Assembly: GCA_020631105.1 (NCBI GenBank)
Contig: JAHDHW010000016.1
Location: forward strand, 1-56,851
Length of the DNA stretch: 56,851 bases
Origin: Saprospiraceae bacterium
Lineage (GTDB): Bacteria; Bacteroidota; Bacteroidia; Chitinophagales; Saprospiraceae
Direction of reading: 5' to 3'
A program made the translations under genes and the position numbers. The notes beneath the pieces were generated by a model. It searched no databases. It was not told the DNA's origin and saw only the letters and a list, made by a program, of their open reading frames with translations. Below, piece after piece: positions 35,097-43,655 of this stretch; position 1 is the first letter of the stretch; each line of letters starts with the position of its first letter.

Positions 35097-35104
35097 TATT
35101 TTTG
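35097..35104 (+). promoter_or_regulatory. -7 box upstream of the GSCFA gene (TATTTTTG)
   Basis: TATTTTTG lies 38 nt before the GSCFA ATG at 35143 in the divergent gap 35042-35142. It fits TAnnTTTG; no -33 TTTG at standard spacing. Confidence 0.4.
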
Positions 35105-35142
35105 GAGGATAAAGTGTACATTGTATCCAACTATTCTTCACT

Positions 35143-36129
35143 ATGCCTCGCTTTCGCACTACTGTTACAATTCCGGAATTCCCAGTTACATTCCATCATC
35201 AAACCCCCGTTTTGAGTATAGGGTCTTGTTTTGCAGAGCATATTAGCGCCAGATTAGATACCGCAAAGTGCTCTTCTCTACTGAATCCTTTTGGCATTCT
35301 CTATAATCCAATCTCAATAGCAAACACGCTTAACTATCTTTTGGATTCGCAGAGCTACCGGCAAGATCAACTGGTCTACGACCAGGGACTCTGGCATAGC
35401 CTCGACCACCATGGCCAGTTTTCCAGGCCTTCCGCTGAAGCTACGTTAAACGGTCTTAACAGTAGCCTTAAAGACGCCCGTAGTTTTCTCTCAACAACTA
35501 AAAGGCTCCTCCTTACTTTCGGTACCAGTAAGGTTTACACCTATAACAGCACGGGGCAGGTAGTTGCTAATTGTCATAAAATCCCGGCAAATCAGTTTGA
35601 TCGAAAGGATATCTCCGTCAAAGAAATCGTCAAAAAATTACAGGATACATTTTCGCAACTCAAACGCGTAATCCCTGACCTGGAAATCATCCTTACCGTT
35701 AGTCCAATAAGGCATATCCGCGATGGGATGGTTGAACAACAGCGTAGCAAAGCCCGATTAATTCTTGCCTGCGGAGACTTATCAAACGCTTTCGAATACG
35801 TCCATTATTTCCCTTCTTATGAGATAATGATTGATGAATTACGCGATTACCGATTCTATGAAGCAGACATGATTCATCCAAACAAAGTAGCCATAGAATA
35901 TATCTGGGATCATTTTCGACGCTGTTTTTTTTCACCTGAAACAAATGGCTTAATTGACCGCATATCTAAAATTCAAAAAGCCAGTCAACATCGGCCTTTT
36001 AATCCAGCATCAGAAGAACACCAGGCCTTTATAAAAAAGCAGATCGACTCTATAGAACTTATGGAACAAGCATATAAATTCCTTGATTTCACAATAGAAC
36101 GCTCTGCACTACTAAAAGAAGTTGTTTAA
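35143..36129 (+). CDS. GSCFA-domain protein (SGNH-hydrolase-like)
   Basis: 328 aa. The signature GSCFAEHISARLD starts near residue 27, followed by NPFGILYNP, LLLTFGTSKVY and TVSPIRHIRDG, all features of the GSCFA family. The family is related to SGNH/GDSL lipases and esterases, with the Ser of GSCFA as the presumed nucleophile; its substrate is not known. HPNKVAIEYIWDHF near the end may hold the catalytic His. Followed by the DUF4380-like gene after 12 bp, so the two are probably co-transcribed. Confidence 0.92.
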   Translation: MPRFRTTVTIPEFPVTFHHQTPVLSIGSCFAEHISARLDTAKCSSLLNPFGILYNPISIANTLNYLLDSQSYRQDQLVYDQGLWHSLDHHGQFSRPSAEATLNGLNSSLKDARSFLSTTKRLLLTFGTSKVYTYNSTGQVVANCHKIPANQFDRKDISVKEIVKKLQDTFSQLKRVIPDLEIILTVSPIRHIRDGMVEQQRSKARLILACGDLSNAFEYVHYFPSYEIMIDELRDYRFYEADMIHPNKVAIEYIWDHFRRCFFSPETNGLIDRISKIQKASQHRPFNPASEEHQAFIKKQIDSIELMEQAYKFLDFTIERSALLKEVV

Positions 36130-36141
36130 AGCTAAAACATA

Positions 36142-36984
36142 ATGAAGCATCTAAATATTCTATCAATTTTATCCTGCTTACTCCTCTTCTCATTTGCTTG
36201 TGAGGTAAGTAAAATGGAAAACAGCAATGAAGAACGGGAACATGCCTATGAGCTAAAGACTGAATTAATAAGCATTCGGATTGCTCCGGATACTGGTGGC
36301 CGTATCGCTTCTTTCAGTTATCAGGGCAAGGAAATTCTTTCGCAGATCCGGGATGAAGATAACTTCCTTTGGGGTAGTACCATCTGGCCAGCACCGCAAT
36401 CTGCCTGGAATTGGCCACCACCTAAGGTATTAGATCAGGGGCAGTACACCCTGGTATCAAAATCAAAAAAATCATTAGTTTTCGATAGCCCTAAAGATGC
36501 TTACCGGGGTCTACAACTACGAAAGGAGTTTAGTATAGCGGGACCAAATGCAATTGACATCAAATATACTTTTACTAATCATAGTGACACTGTAACTTCT
36601 GCCGGGATCTGGGAAATCTCTCGCATTCCATACGAAGGCATCAGCACCTGGAAAACCGGAACCATAAAAGCGCATGAATATTCGGGACTTACCCAGGGTG
36701 ATAGTTTGAGTCACTTCCAATTTAGTGACCATGAAGAACCCGGCAAAATTTTTATAGAAAGTAACGGAGGCTGGGTAGAATATCGTTACAACGGTTTATT
36801 ATTCACAAAAGAGTTTGACATTATTGCTGCTGAAAAAGTTGCCCCTGAGCAAGCGCCAATTGAAATTTACTTTGACCCACCACGTGGTTTTGCAGAAATA
36901 GAGCAACATGCTGCTTACATTGCAATAGCACCGGGAGAAAGCAGCTCTTTTAAAGTACGATGGACCTTGGAGGCGAGCGAGTAA
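36142..36984 (+). CDS. DUF4380-like lipoprotein
   Basis: 280 aa. Signal peptide with lipobox FSFAC (Cys20). The mature protein begins with a galactose-mutarotase-like pattern (IRIAPDTGGRIASFSYQGKEIL) and WPAPQSAWNWPPP, as seen in DUF4380 proteins, a beta-sandwich family thought to bind sugars. No catalytic residue can be assigned. It ends 8 bp before the convergent amidohydrolase stop, with no clear terminator between. Confidence 0.75.
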   Translation: MKHLNILSILSCLLLFSFACEVSKMENSNEEREHAYELKTELISIRIAPDTGGRIASFSYQGKEILSQIRDEDNFLWGSTIWPAPQSAWNWPPPKVLDQGQYTLVSKSKKSLVFDSPKDAYRGLQLRKEFSIAGPNAIDIKYTFTNHSDTVTSAGIWEISRIPYEGISTWKTGTIKAHEYSGLTQGDSLSHFQFSDHEEPGKIFIESNGGWVEYRYNGLLFTKEFDIIAAEKVAPEQAPIEIYFDPPRGFAEIEQHAAYIAIAPGESSSFKVRWTLEASE

Positions 36985-36992
36985 ATGCGAAA

Positions 36993-38168
36993 TTAGATTA
37001 TACGTCGCACCTTGGTATTCGTATCAATAGTCCCTTTTTCTGACAAGTTGATTAAGTTAAGCCCTGGTGTTTTTCCGACTTCAAGACTACCCAAATCATC
37101 CGCAAAGCCAAGAGCTTGCGCTCCGTTAAGCGTCGCCCAACGTAGCAAGATTTCGGTAGGTATATAAGATTGGTATTTCGTAATCGTCCGAAGTTCATCA
37201 ATAATTGAAAGTTGCCAATTGGAAGTAAGGCTATCTGTTCCAATTGTCATCTTCGCATCCGAATCCAGAAAAAGTTGATAGTTTGGCAGCCTGTTTTCGA
37301 TGTAGAGGTTTGCATTAGCACAAGTTGCCCAATATACCTGATCACTCCAATTCTGTGCTTGTGCAATATCTTTTGCAGTGGTCATTGTATTATGCACAAA
37401 CAGCGTTCTACTTTTTGGATTCATATACTGCATGGCATAGTGAATAGAATGTGATTCAGTCGCCACAAAGTTATCTAATGGGATATTAAAGCCCTGGTAG
37501 AAATCAAGAAAACCTCCAGTTTTATTGACAAATAACTGGTCTTCGTCGGGTGTTTCCTGATTGTGAATACTGACCGTTCTTTGATTAGCATTCACCTCAT
37601 TGATCAACTTAAAAAGTTGAGGAGAAACGGTGTAAGGTGCATGCGGAACACAGGACCATTCGTTTCCATTTCCTTCTATCCTGTGATCATAAACTTCTTT
37701 ATATTTTTCAAATTCTCTCGGTGCCCAATCGTTTTGCATAAAATCAAACATCTCTACAAAAGTGTAATATCGTATAGGGCTTTTAGCCTTGCGAGCAAAA
37801 GTATCCGCCTTATTCGAAATATCTCCTACTGCAACGATCCCTTCTTCGTACATTTCAGCATCTGCGGCATCAATGGCTGCCAGAATTTCTTCTTGAGGGA
37901 TATCTCGAAACTGAACAACATTTGTAATAAAAGGAATCAACTTAGTACCTGTGTCTACTTTCCCTTTCATGTGAGAAAGTTCGAGATGACAATGGGTGTT
38001 TACAAAGCCGGGCACAAGGGCTCCTTTAAACTTTTCGATAGTCACCGGGTCATGAGCAGCTTCCTCTTCAATGGCAAGGATTTCTCCCTTTTCATTACAT
38101 ATTACAACTTTACCTTTTAGAGGATCTGTATTTATCGGGTAGATCGTATCGGCTGCAAATTTTCTCAT
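36993..38168 (-). CDS. amidohydrolase-superfamily deaminase-like enzyme
   Basis: 391 aa. TIM-barrel amidohydrolase with metal-binding His59 and His61 (NTHCHLELSH), a later His in SIHNQE, and the Asp in GTDSLTSN. The NTHCHLELS motif resembles the NAHTHLEFS of aminodeoxyfutalosine deaminases and related SsnA/guanine or adenosine deaminases. The pathway cannot be decided here, and no menaquinone futalosine genes are nearby. Own TACTTTTG box about 80 nt upstream. Confidence 0.8.
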   Translation of the reverse strand: MRKFAADTIYPINTDPLKGKVVICNEKGEILAIEEEAAHDPVTIEKFKGALVPGFVNTHCHLELSHMKGKVDTGTKLIPFITNVVQFRDIPQEEILAAIDAADAEMYEEGIVAVGDISNKADTFARKAKSPIRYYTFVEMFDFMQNDWAPREFEKYKEVYDHRIEGNGNEWSCVPHAPYTVSPQLFKLINEVNANQRTVSIHNQETPDEDQLFVNKTGGFLDFYQGFNIPLDNFVATESHSIHYAMQYMNPKSRTLFVHNTMTTAKDIAQAQNWSDQVYWATCANANLYIENRLPNYQLFLDSDAKMTIGTDSLTSNWQLSIIDELRTITKYQSYIPTEILLRWATLNGAQALGFADDLGSLEVGKTPGLNLINLSEKGTIDTNTKVRRII

Positions 38169-38247
38169 TGGTACTATTAAGCTTTCGTTATTTTAATGGT
38201 TATTTCGTTTTCAAACGATTGAAATGATTCTATTTCGAAAATATTTT

Positions 38248-38255
38248 CAAAAGTA
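38248..38255 (-). promoter_or_regulatory. -7 box of the amidohydrolase gene (TACTTTTG)
   Basis: TACTTTTG on the minus strand, 79 nt before the ATG at 38168 and 25 nt after the DUF1015 stop codon. Confidence 0.4.
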
Positions 38256-38279
38256 TAAAACCATTCGCGATACTCCGCA

Positions 38280-39401
38280 TTAATGATCCGAACCAAAATC
38301 CTGAATTATCAATCCATTCCGCATCCGAGGTTCAAACCATGTCGACTTAGGTGGCATTGTTTTATCCATGTCAGCGATCGCAATCAACTCCTCTAAGGCA
38401 ACAGGATATAAACAAAATCCGACACTTCCTTCATAACGCAAAGCTTTTAAGCGAAAATCTTCCAACCCTTTTACCCCTTGCACATATTTGACTCGATGAT
38501 CTGTCCGTACATCTTCAATACCCAATATCCATTTCATTACTTTTTCATCTAACATGGAAGCATCCAAAAGCACTGGTCGATTCTTGTATGGCTCCAGAAT
38601 TTCAGGCTTCCAGGTTAATTTAAACCACTCTCGATTGAGCAACATCACAATTTCATGTTTCCTTGTTGGCTTCTTGGGAATAGTCATTAGTTCAATATCA
38701 AACAACTGTGAAATCTTAGCCATAAAGGTCGTAAGAGAGTTATCATTTAGTCCAGTAATGATTCGGTTGAAATCGAGCACTTCCAACTGATCCATTGGGA
38801 AGAAAGCACTAAGAATACTTCCGAAGCGTGCGTCGTTGGCAGTCTTGGAAAAACGCTTATGCATCAGCGCCATGGTAGAACAACGATGATGACCATCTGC
38901 GATGTAACTTTTACCTACTTTCTCCAGAAAAAACTGCTGTAGTTTATTAATCAAAGCCCCATCTGTTATTGACCAGAAGCGATGCTTTTGTTGGGTTTCA
39001 AAGAAACTGGTTTCGTAAAAAATCGGGTTGGCATTTTTATAATCTTCCAGTAGTTCATTGATTTCTTTAACACTGGGGTACGTCAATAAAACAGGTTTGA
39101 CAATTGCATCCCGGCTAATCATCAAATCCATTTGCTGTTGCTCTTTGGTCGCTATGGTATTTTCGTGGCGTTTAATTAATCCTTCATCATAATCTTCAAC
39201 TGCTGCACATGCAATTAATCCGGTGTAATTACGCTGACGGGATGAAATCTCGTAGATATAAACTGCTTCTTGAGCAGTACGCTGAAAAAATCCGTTTTTC
39301 TTATACGCTGCGTATTCCCATTTTACTTTTGAGAAAAAAGCATCAGAGGAGGTAATAAAATCCAGGTTAGGGTAAACCGCTTGGAAGGGTTTAATTCTCA
39401 T
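38280..39401 (-). CDS. DUF1015-family protein (SerK/SbnI-like)
   Basis: 373 aa. The family hallmark YIADGHHRCSTMAL is near residue 165-178, with PFQAVYP near the start and YEISSRQRNYTGLIA. DUF1015 proteins include the free serine kinases SerK and SbnI, and many Bacteroidota members sit by serine biosynthesis genes; none are here. The kinase role is therefore a family inference. It follows a GbsR-like regulator gene; the 202-bp gap between holds a palindrome. Confidence 0.85.
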   Translation of the reverse strand: MRIKPFQAVYPNLDFITSSDAFFSKVKWEYAAYKKNGFFQRTAQEAVYIYEISSRQRNYTGLIACAAVEDYDEGLIKRHENTIATKEQQQMDLMISRDAIVKPVLLTYPSVKEINELLEDYKNANPIFYETSFFETQQKHRFWSITDGALINKLQQFFLEKVGKSYIADGHHRCSTMALMHKRFSKTANDARFGSILSAFFPMDQLEVLDFNRIITGLNDNSLTTFMAKISQLFDIELMTIPKKPTRKHEIVMLLNREWFKLTWKPEILEPYKNRPVLLDASMLDEKVMKWILGIEDVRTDHRVKYVQGVKGLEDFRLKALRYEGSVGFCLYPVALEELIAIADMDKTMPPKSTWFEPRMRNGLIIQDFGSDH

Positions 39402-39523
39402 TAACGATGGTTTAAAATTTGGTTAGGCGCCGATCGTCGATAAAAACTCGACTGCATTATCTTTAAATCAAAACGCCCGCAAGTTAAGGAGAAAAATAAA
39501 CTTAGTTTTGAAATAGTTGAAAA

Positions 39524-39545
39524 TTGTATATACGATTGTATACAA
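39524..39545. promoter_or_regulatory. inverted repeat TTGTATA-N8-TATACAA, candidate operator
   Basis: Perfect 7-bp arms (39524-39530 and 39539-39545) separated by 8 bp. Located 123 bp upstream of the DUF1015 ATG and 58 bp downstream of the GbsR-like stop. Size and symmetry fit a dimeric winged-helix regulator. No experiment links it to the neighbouring GbsR-like protein. Confidence 0.45.
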
Positions 39546-39603
39546 CAAAGAAGGAATGTCAAATATCGGCTGAGTGACCACAAAGAATTGAGGTAGCCGT
39601 ATT

Positions 39604-40104
39604 TTATTTGACCATTTTGAGGAAGGTTCCCATCAGCCAACTAGACTCTGCTTTGATCAATTTATCCAACATAGAATCTGCTTTATTTGCAAAAAGTTTG
39701 ATATCACCAACGACCTCTGTAAACTCTTTTGAGTCCTCACACACATCTTCAACACTTGAGATTTCATCTAAAATTCGAAGCATGGGCTCCAGCTCTTTTT
39801 TCTTTCGCTCTGTGATAATTCGCTTAACAACGATTCCCATGTCTTTCTCTGCTTTAAAATATTCTTTGCGTTCTCCGGGTTTAAGATCCTTATAAACTAA
39901 ACCCCAGTCAATCAATGAACGAATATTCATATTCGCATTGCCACGGCTGATCTGTAATTCTTCCATAATTTCCTCCGCAGTCAAAGAAGACCTCGAAACC
40001 AATAACAATGCATGCACTTGAGCCATCGTCCGATTAATTCCCCAACTAGAACCAAATGCTCCCCAGGATTGAATAAATCGATCTTTGCCTTGCTGTAAAT
40101 CCAT
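39604..40104 (-). CDS. GbsR/MarR-like winged-helix transcriptional regulator
   Basis: 166 aa. Winged-helix domain at about 20-95: GINRTMAQVHALLLVS, LTAEEIMEELQISRGNANMNIRSL is the helix-turn-helix (two pieces), then LVYKDLKPGERKEYF is the wing. This pattern is that of GbsR-family regulators, which often control osmolyte genes such as betaine uptake; Bacteroidota members are diverse. A helical dimerisation tail follows. The DUF1015 gene lies downstream on the same strand with a candidate operator between. Confidence 0.85.
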   Translation of the reverse strand: MDLQQGKDRFIQSWGAFGSSWGINRTMAQVHALLLVSRSSLTAEEIMEELQISRGNANMNIRSLIDWGLVYKDLKPGERKEYFKAEKDMGIVVKRIITERKKKELEPMLRILDEISSVEDVCEDSKEFTEVVGDIKLFANKADSMLDKLIKAESSWLMGTFLKMVK

Positions 40105-40250
40105 AACTAAAAGCGTATGTGTTGTTTATTAGAATACCTCACTAAATGAAAGTAAATTCTACCTCTTTTTGTTGTCGAATTTGCACTTTTTTTCCATTTT
40201 TCAAGAATCTCAGGCAACCTTTTGCCCTAAAATTGCATACGCAGATCATT

Positions 40251-41357
40251 TTAAGCTTTATAAAATGGGGCTTTAGTGACTGTTGCTTCTAATTTTTTCT
40301 TGCCTGCAACTACAAAAAGTTTTGTTCCTACAGCGGTATAATCCTTAGGCACGTATCCCATTCCGATTGGAATTTCCAGAGAAGGAGATGAAGTACCTGA
40401 AGTCACTTCGCCAATTTGGTTTCCTTCCGCATCTTCAATCGGATAGCCATGTCGAGGCACCCGCCGATCATCAACGGTAAAAGCAACTAACTTTCTCTTA
40501 ATTCCCTCTGCTCGTTGTTTTCGGAATATTTCAATAGAATTAAAATGATCTTTCTTCGTTTTGGTGATCCACCCCAGACCTGCTTCAATCGGAGAAGTAG
40601 TATCTGTAATATCATTTCCATATAGGCAATATCCCATTTCTAACCGCAGGGTATCCCTTGCTCCTAAACCCACCGGTTGTATATCTAAATCTTTACCGGC
40701 TTCCATCACTGCATCCCAGAGTGCTTCGGTGTGCTCACCAGCGACATATAATTCTAAACCTCCTGAGCCAGTATATCCAGTAGCAGAAATCAGTACGTTT
40801 TCAATTCCCGCAAATGTCCCTTTAGTAAAAGTGTAATACTTTAGAGCAGCAAGATCAACCTCCGTAAGCGATTGCATCGCTTCAATTGCTTTAGGCCCCT
40901 GCACTGCGAGCAGTCCTGTTTTGTCAGAGATATTAATCATCTTAGCGTCAAAATCATTATGCTCTGCGATCCAGTTCCAGTCTTTTTCAATATTGGATGC
41001 ATTCACTACAAGCATAAATGCCTGTTCGCCTTCTGCACACTGATCCTCAAATAATCGATACACTAATAAATCGTCGACGATGCCTCCTTCATGATTAGGT
41101 AAACAAGAATATTGTGCATCCCCCGGTGATAGCTTTGAAGCATCATTAGAGCTTACCTTTTGAATTAAGTCCAAGGCTTCTTTTCCTCGAACAATAAACT
41201 CCCCCATATGAGAAACGTCAAATACCCCAACAGCTGCTCTTACTGCATGATGTTCGTCCTTAATATTAGTGTAAGATATTGGCATATTATAGCCTGCGAA
41301 TTCTGCCATTCGGGCACCTAGGCCCATATGCTTTTCAGATAGTGGTGTATTCTTCAT
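40251..41357 (-). CDS. gcvT: aminomethyltransferase, glycine cleavage T protein
   Basis: 368 aa, normal GcvT length. Motifs: HMGLGARMAEFAGYNMPISY at the start, VFDVSHMGE, NDASKLSPGDAQYSCLPN, TGYTGSGGLELYV, GLGARDTLRLEMGYCLYGND and the C-terminal GEVTSGTSSPSLEIPIGMGYV. It transfers the aminomethyl group from the H protein to tetrahydrofolate. gcvP and gcvH are not in this window. It follows the HEAT-cyclophilin gene after a 133-bp gap containing repeat copy C. Confidence 0.96.
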   Translation of the reverse strand: MKNTPLSEKHMGLGARMAEFAGYNMPISYTNIKDEHHAVRAAVGVFDVSHMGEFIVRGKEALDLIQKVSSNDASKLSPGDAQYSCLPNHEGGIVDDLLVYRLFEDQCAEGEQAFMLVVNASNIEKDWNWIAEHNDFDAKMINISDKTGLLAVQGPKAIEAMQSLTEVDLAALKYYTFTKGTFAGIENVLISATGYTGSGGLELYVAGEHTEALWDAVMEAGKDLDIQPVGLGARDTLRLEMGYCLYGNDITDTTSPIEAGLGWITKTKKDHFNSIEIFRKQRAEGIKRKLVAFTVDDRRVPRHGYPIEDAEGNQIGEVTSGTSSPSLEIPIGMGYVPKDYTAVGTKLFVVAGKKKLEATVTKAPFYKA

Positions 41358-41412
41358 GAAGTCTAATTGGTTAAATTTGATTTTGTTCGAGTCCCTGATA
41401 ACAGGGCTTATA

Positions 41413-41480
41413 ATTTTTCATTTATTCGCTGATCCCGATCCCCGATACTTATCGGCTATCGGCAGCCGCTGGCATAAACG
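41413..41480 (+). repeat. intergenic repeat copy C (core at 41421-41431)
   Basis: TTTATTCGCTGATC at 41421-41434, followed by nested palindromes (CCGAT/ATCGG repeated) and a GCAGCCGCTGGC segment. It fills the gap between gcvT and the HEAT-cyclophilin gene. The flank TCATTTATTCGCTGATC resembles copy B's TTATTTATTCGCTGATC. Confidence 0.6.
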
Positions 41481-41490
41481 GGCAAACAGC

Positions 41491-43494
41491 TTACTTAGAT
41501 ACTACAATTCGATCGATATTATCTCCAACAGCTAAACGATGTACCACATCCATGCCCTCTACTACTTCTGCAAATATAGTATAACGTCCATCAAGATGAA
41601 GTGTTGGTGAATGTGTTATAAACCATTGCGTACCTTCAGTATCCTTTCCAGCCGAAGCCATTCCTACATAGCCCTCTTTATCATAATGCCGCATCGGGAC
41701 CTCCGAGCGAATACTGAAATCTGCCCCACCATACCCATCTCCACGTGGACAGCCATCTTGTACTACAAAATTCGGAACCACTCGATGGAAACGTTTCCCG
41801 TCAAAGTAACCGGTCTTTGCTAATTGCACAAAATTAATCACCGAAGCAGGTGTTTCTTCTGGGAAAAACCGTAGCGTAATATTTCCTTTTTTGGTAACAA
41901 TCACCGCTCGCGTATCATCCGAAACGGCCGATAGTTGATTCCAGTTTATTGGATTATTAAAATCAGGTGTTTTATCTTCTGGGGCAGTTTTACCTTGTAA
42001 AACATGAATCGCTTTATTCAGCGCATTATAACTCTCTATATCTTTAGGTAATTTGAGGCCATTAAGCGCAGTAGACATAAAATCTGTACTATCGATTACA
42101 CTTCTATAATCCAATGCGGAGTTGGATAGAATATTCGATAAAACGTAAATCATTCCAACATCACCACTTTTAATTCCATCCGTTAAAAATACTGCAAGTT
42201 CTCTTTTTACACGTCGCGACCCCACACCAAACCAACTTTGAAAATCAGGATAATTTGCAATATAAGAAAGAGCATCTGCACTGGCTGTACGTACAACAGG
42301 GTCAGAAGAAGCTAGTCCCTGCGCACCGATATAGCGATAGTTCCATCCGTATTCTGCCATGGCCATCAAAGCTCCCGCTTTCTCGTATGAGTTTGAGCTT
42401 TTTTCGAATAGTCGTCTCAATTGAGTATTGATTTTTCCCTTACTCACCTCGAAATAGGGAGGAAGGTGCTTATTCGCAGCTCGATATAAGGTCATTCTCA
42501 TTTGCCAGGGATAAATCGTATCCTGCGCCATTTTCCAATAATCAACTGCTTCACGAGGATCTCCTTTGTCTATAAGCAATTGGCCCGCTGTCAATGCAAC
42601 ATTAATATTAGGATCATCCAAAGCAACTAAGGCAATATCTTTATATGTGGAGTACTCAAAGTTATTCAGGGCACGAAGAATATTACATTTAACCCTGTAG
42701 TCCGTTGCCGTCTGGAATCTTGACTTTAACACTTGTAATGCTTCTGAGGACTTTGATTTCCCTAATGCAATGGCGAGGGCCATCTCTACTCTTGGTGTTC
42801 CTGCATTTTCAATCGCCCTTATTAAAGGAGTTGCAAAACTATCTAATTGAATATTCCGCGCTCGGCTGAGGTAATTCGCCGCTACAAAACGGACGCTTTC
42901 AGGATACCCTGCATCGCTGACAATAGCTAACATCTTATTCGTACCGGCAGGACTCGTAATATTCCGAAGTGCGTATCGGTATATTCCATAAACCTGACCT
43001 TCTAATAAGGCAGTATCTCTCCTTGTATAGGTGCTAATGGTACTAAGTGCATCTAAAAAAGAAGGAGATGCGGTTTTGCCTACTGCCTCCAAAACTGTTT
43101 TATTAAAGTTTTTAGATGCAAAGGTAGAGTCGTCTTTCTGAAAGGCATTGATTAAGAAGTCTTCTGCACTACTATCTTTAGTTTGACCTAATGCATAAGC
43201 AGCCGCAATCGATACCAGGTCTACATCATCATTCAGCAAAATTGCCAAATCCTCTACTGCATTTTTATCCTGAACAGACCCCATAGCCATTGCTGCAGCA
43301 TAGCGATAAGAAGGATCCGGATGATCAAAGTATTGTATCAGACTATCTTTATTGCGCTGATCTTTAAAGTTGTGGATTTTTTGTAGAACCGGGTCACTAA
43401 GATCTACTCTGACCTCAGTAAGCTTCGTATCCGTGGGAGGCATGCATTGGGCAAAAACCAATAGCAATAAACAGTAAAGGAGGAATTTCTTCAT
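41491..43494 (-). CDS. HEAT-repeat lipoprotein fused to a cyclophilin-type peptidyl-prolyl isomerase
   Basis: 667 aa. Lipoprotein signal LLLLVFAQC (Cys17). Residues 35-510 are HEAT-like helical repeats (PSYRYAAAMAMGSVQD, VSIAAAYALGQTKD, VEMALAIALGKSKS). A cyclophilin domain covers about 525-667: ITLRFFPEETPASVINFVQL, then RFHRVVPNFVVQDG with the catalytic Arg, and HLDGRYTIFAEVVEGMDVV. It would act in the periplasm or at the outer membrane as a folding catalyst with a protein-binding scaffold. The cyclophilin part is complete. Confidence 0.92.
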   Translation of the reverse strand: MKKFLLYCLLLLVFAQCMPPTDTKLTEVRVDLSDPVLQKIHNFKDQRNKDSLIQYFDHPDPSYRYAAAMAMGSVQDKNAVEDLAILLNDDVDLVSIAAAYALGQTKDSSAEDFLINAFQKDDSTFASKNFNKTVLEAVGKTASPSFLDALSTISTYTRRDTALLEGQVYGIYRYALRNITSPAGTNKMLAIVSDAGYPESVRFVAANYLSRARNIQLDSFATPLIRAIENAGTPRVEMALAIALGKSKSSEALQVLKSRFQTATDYRVKCNILRALNNFEYSTYKDIALVALDDPNINVALTAGQLLIDKGDPREAVDYWKMAQDTIYPWQMRMTLYRAANKHLPPYFEVSKGKINTQLRRLFEKSSNSYEKAGALMAMAEYGWNYRYIGAQGLASSDPVVRTASADALSYIANYPDFQSWFGVGSRRVKRELAVFLTDGIKSGDVGMIYVLSNILSNSALDYRSVIDSTDFMSTALNGLKLPKDIESYNALNKAIHVLQGKTAPEDKTPDFNNPINWNQLSAVSDDTRAVIVTKKGNITLRFFPEETPASVINFVQLAKTGYFDGKRFHRVVPNFVVQDGCPRGDGYGGADFSIRSEVPMRHYDKEGYVGMASAGKDTEGTQWFITHSPTLHLDGRYTIFAEVVEGMDVVHRLAVGDNIDRIVVSK

Positions 43495-43617
43495 GGTATG
43501 ATTGTAGTGCTTTAACGGCTATCCTATATCCATGGATAAACCATAAATATCTCTTTCCCAAAGAGAGGACAAAAATAATAAATTTTTCTGCGGAAATTAA
43601 GCTTGGGTTCTTATAAG

Positions 43618-43643
43618 AAAAGGTCGGCTTAAAGCCGACCTTT
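43618..43643 (-). terminator. terminator of the PBP1A gene
   Basis: AAAGGTCGGCTT pairs with AAGCCGACCTTT around a short loop (43618-43643), 12 bp after the stop codon; on the minus strand a TTCTTATAAG tract follows. Confidence 0.75.
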
Positions 43644-43655
43644 ATGAAAATTCAT

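Noticed and set aside
39401-39640. Minus-strand 79-aa frame between the GbsR-like and DUF1015 genes
   Set aside because: It overlaps the 3' end of the regulator in another frame and covers the candidate operator; no family resemblance.
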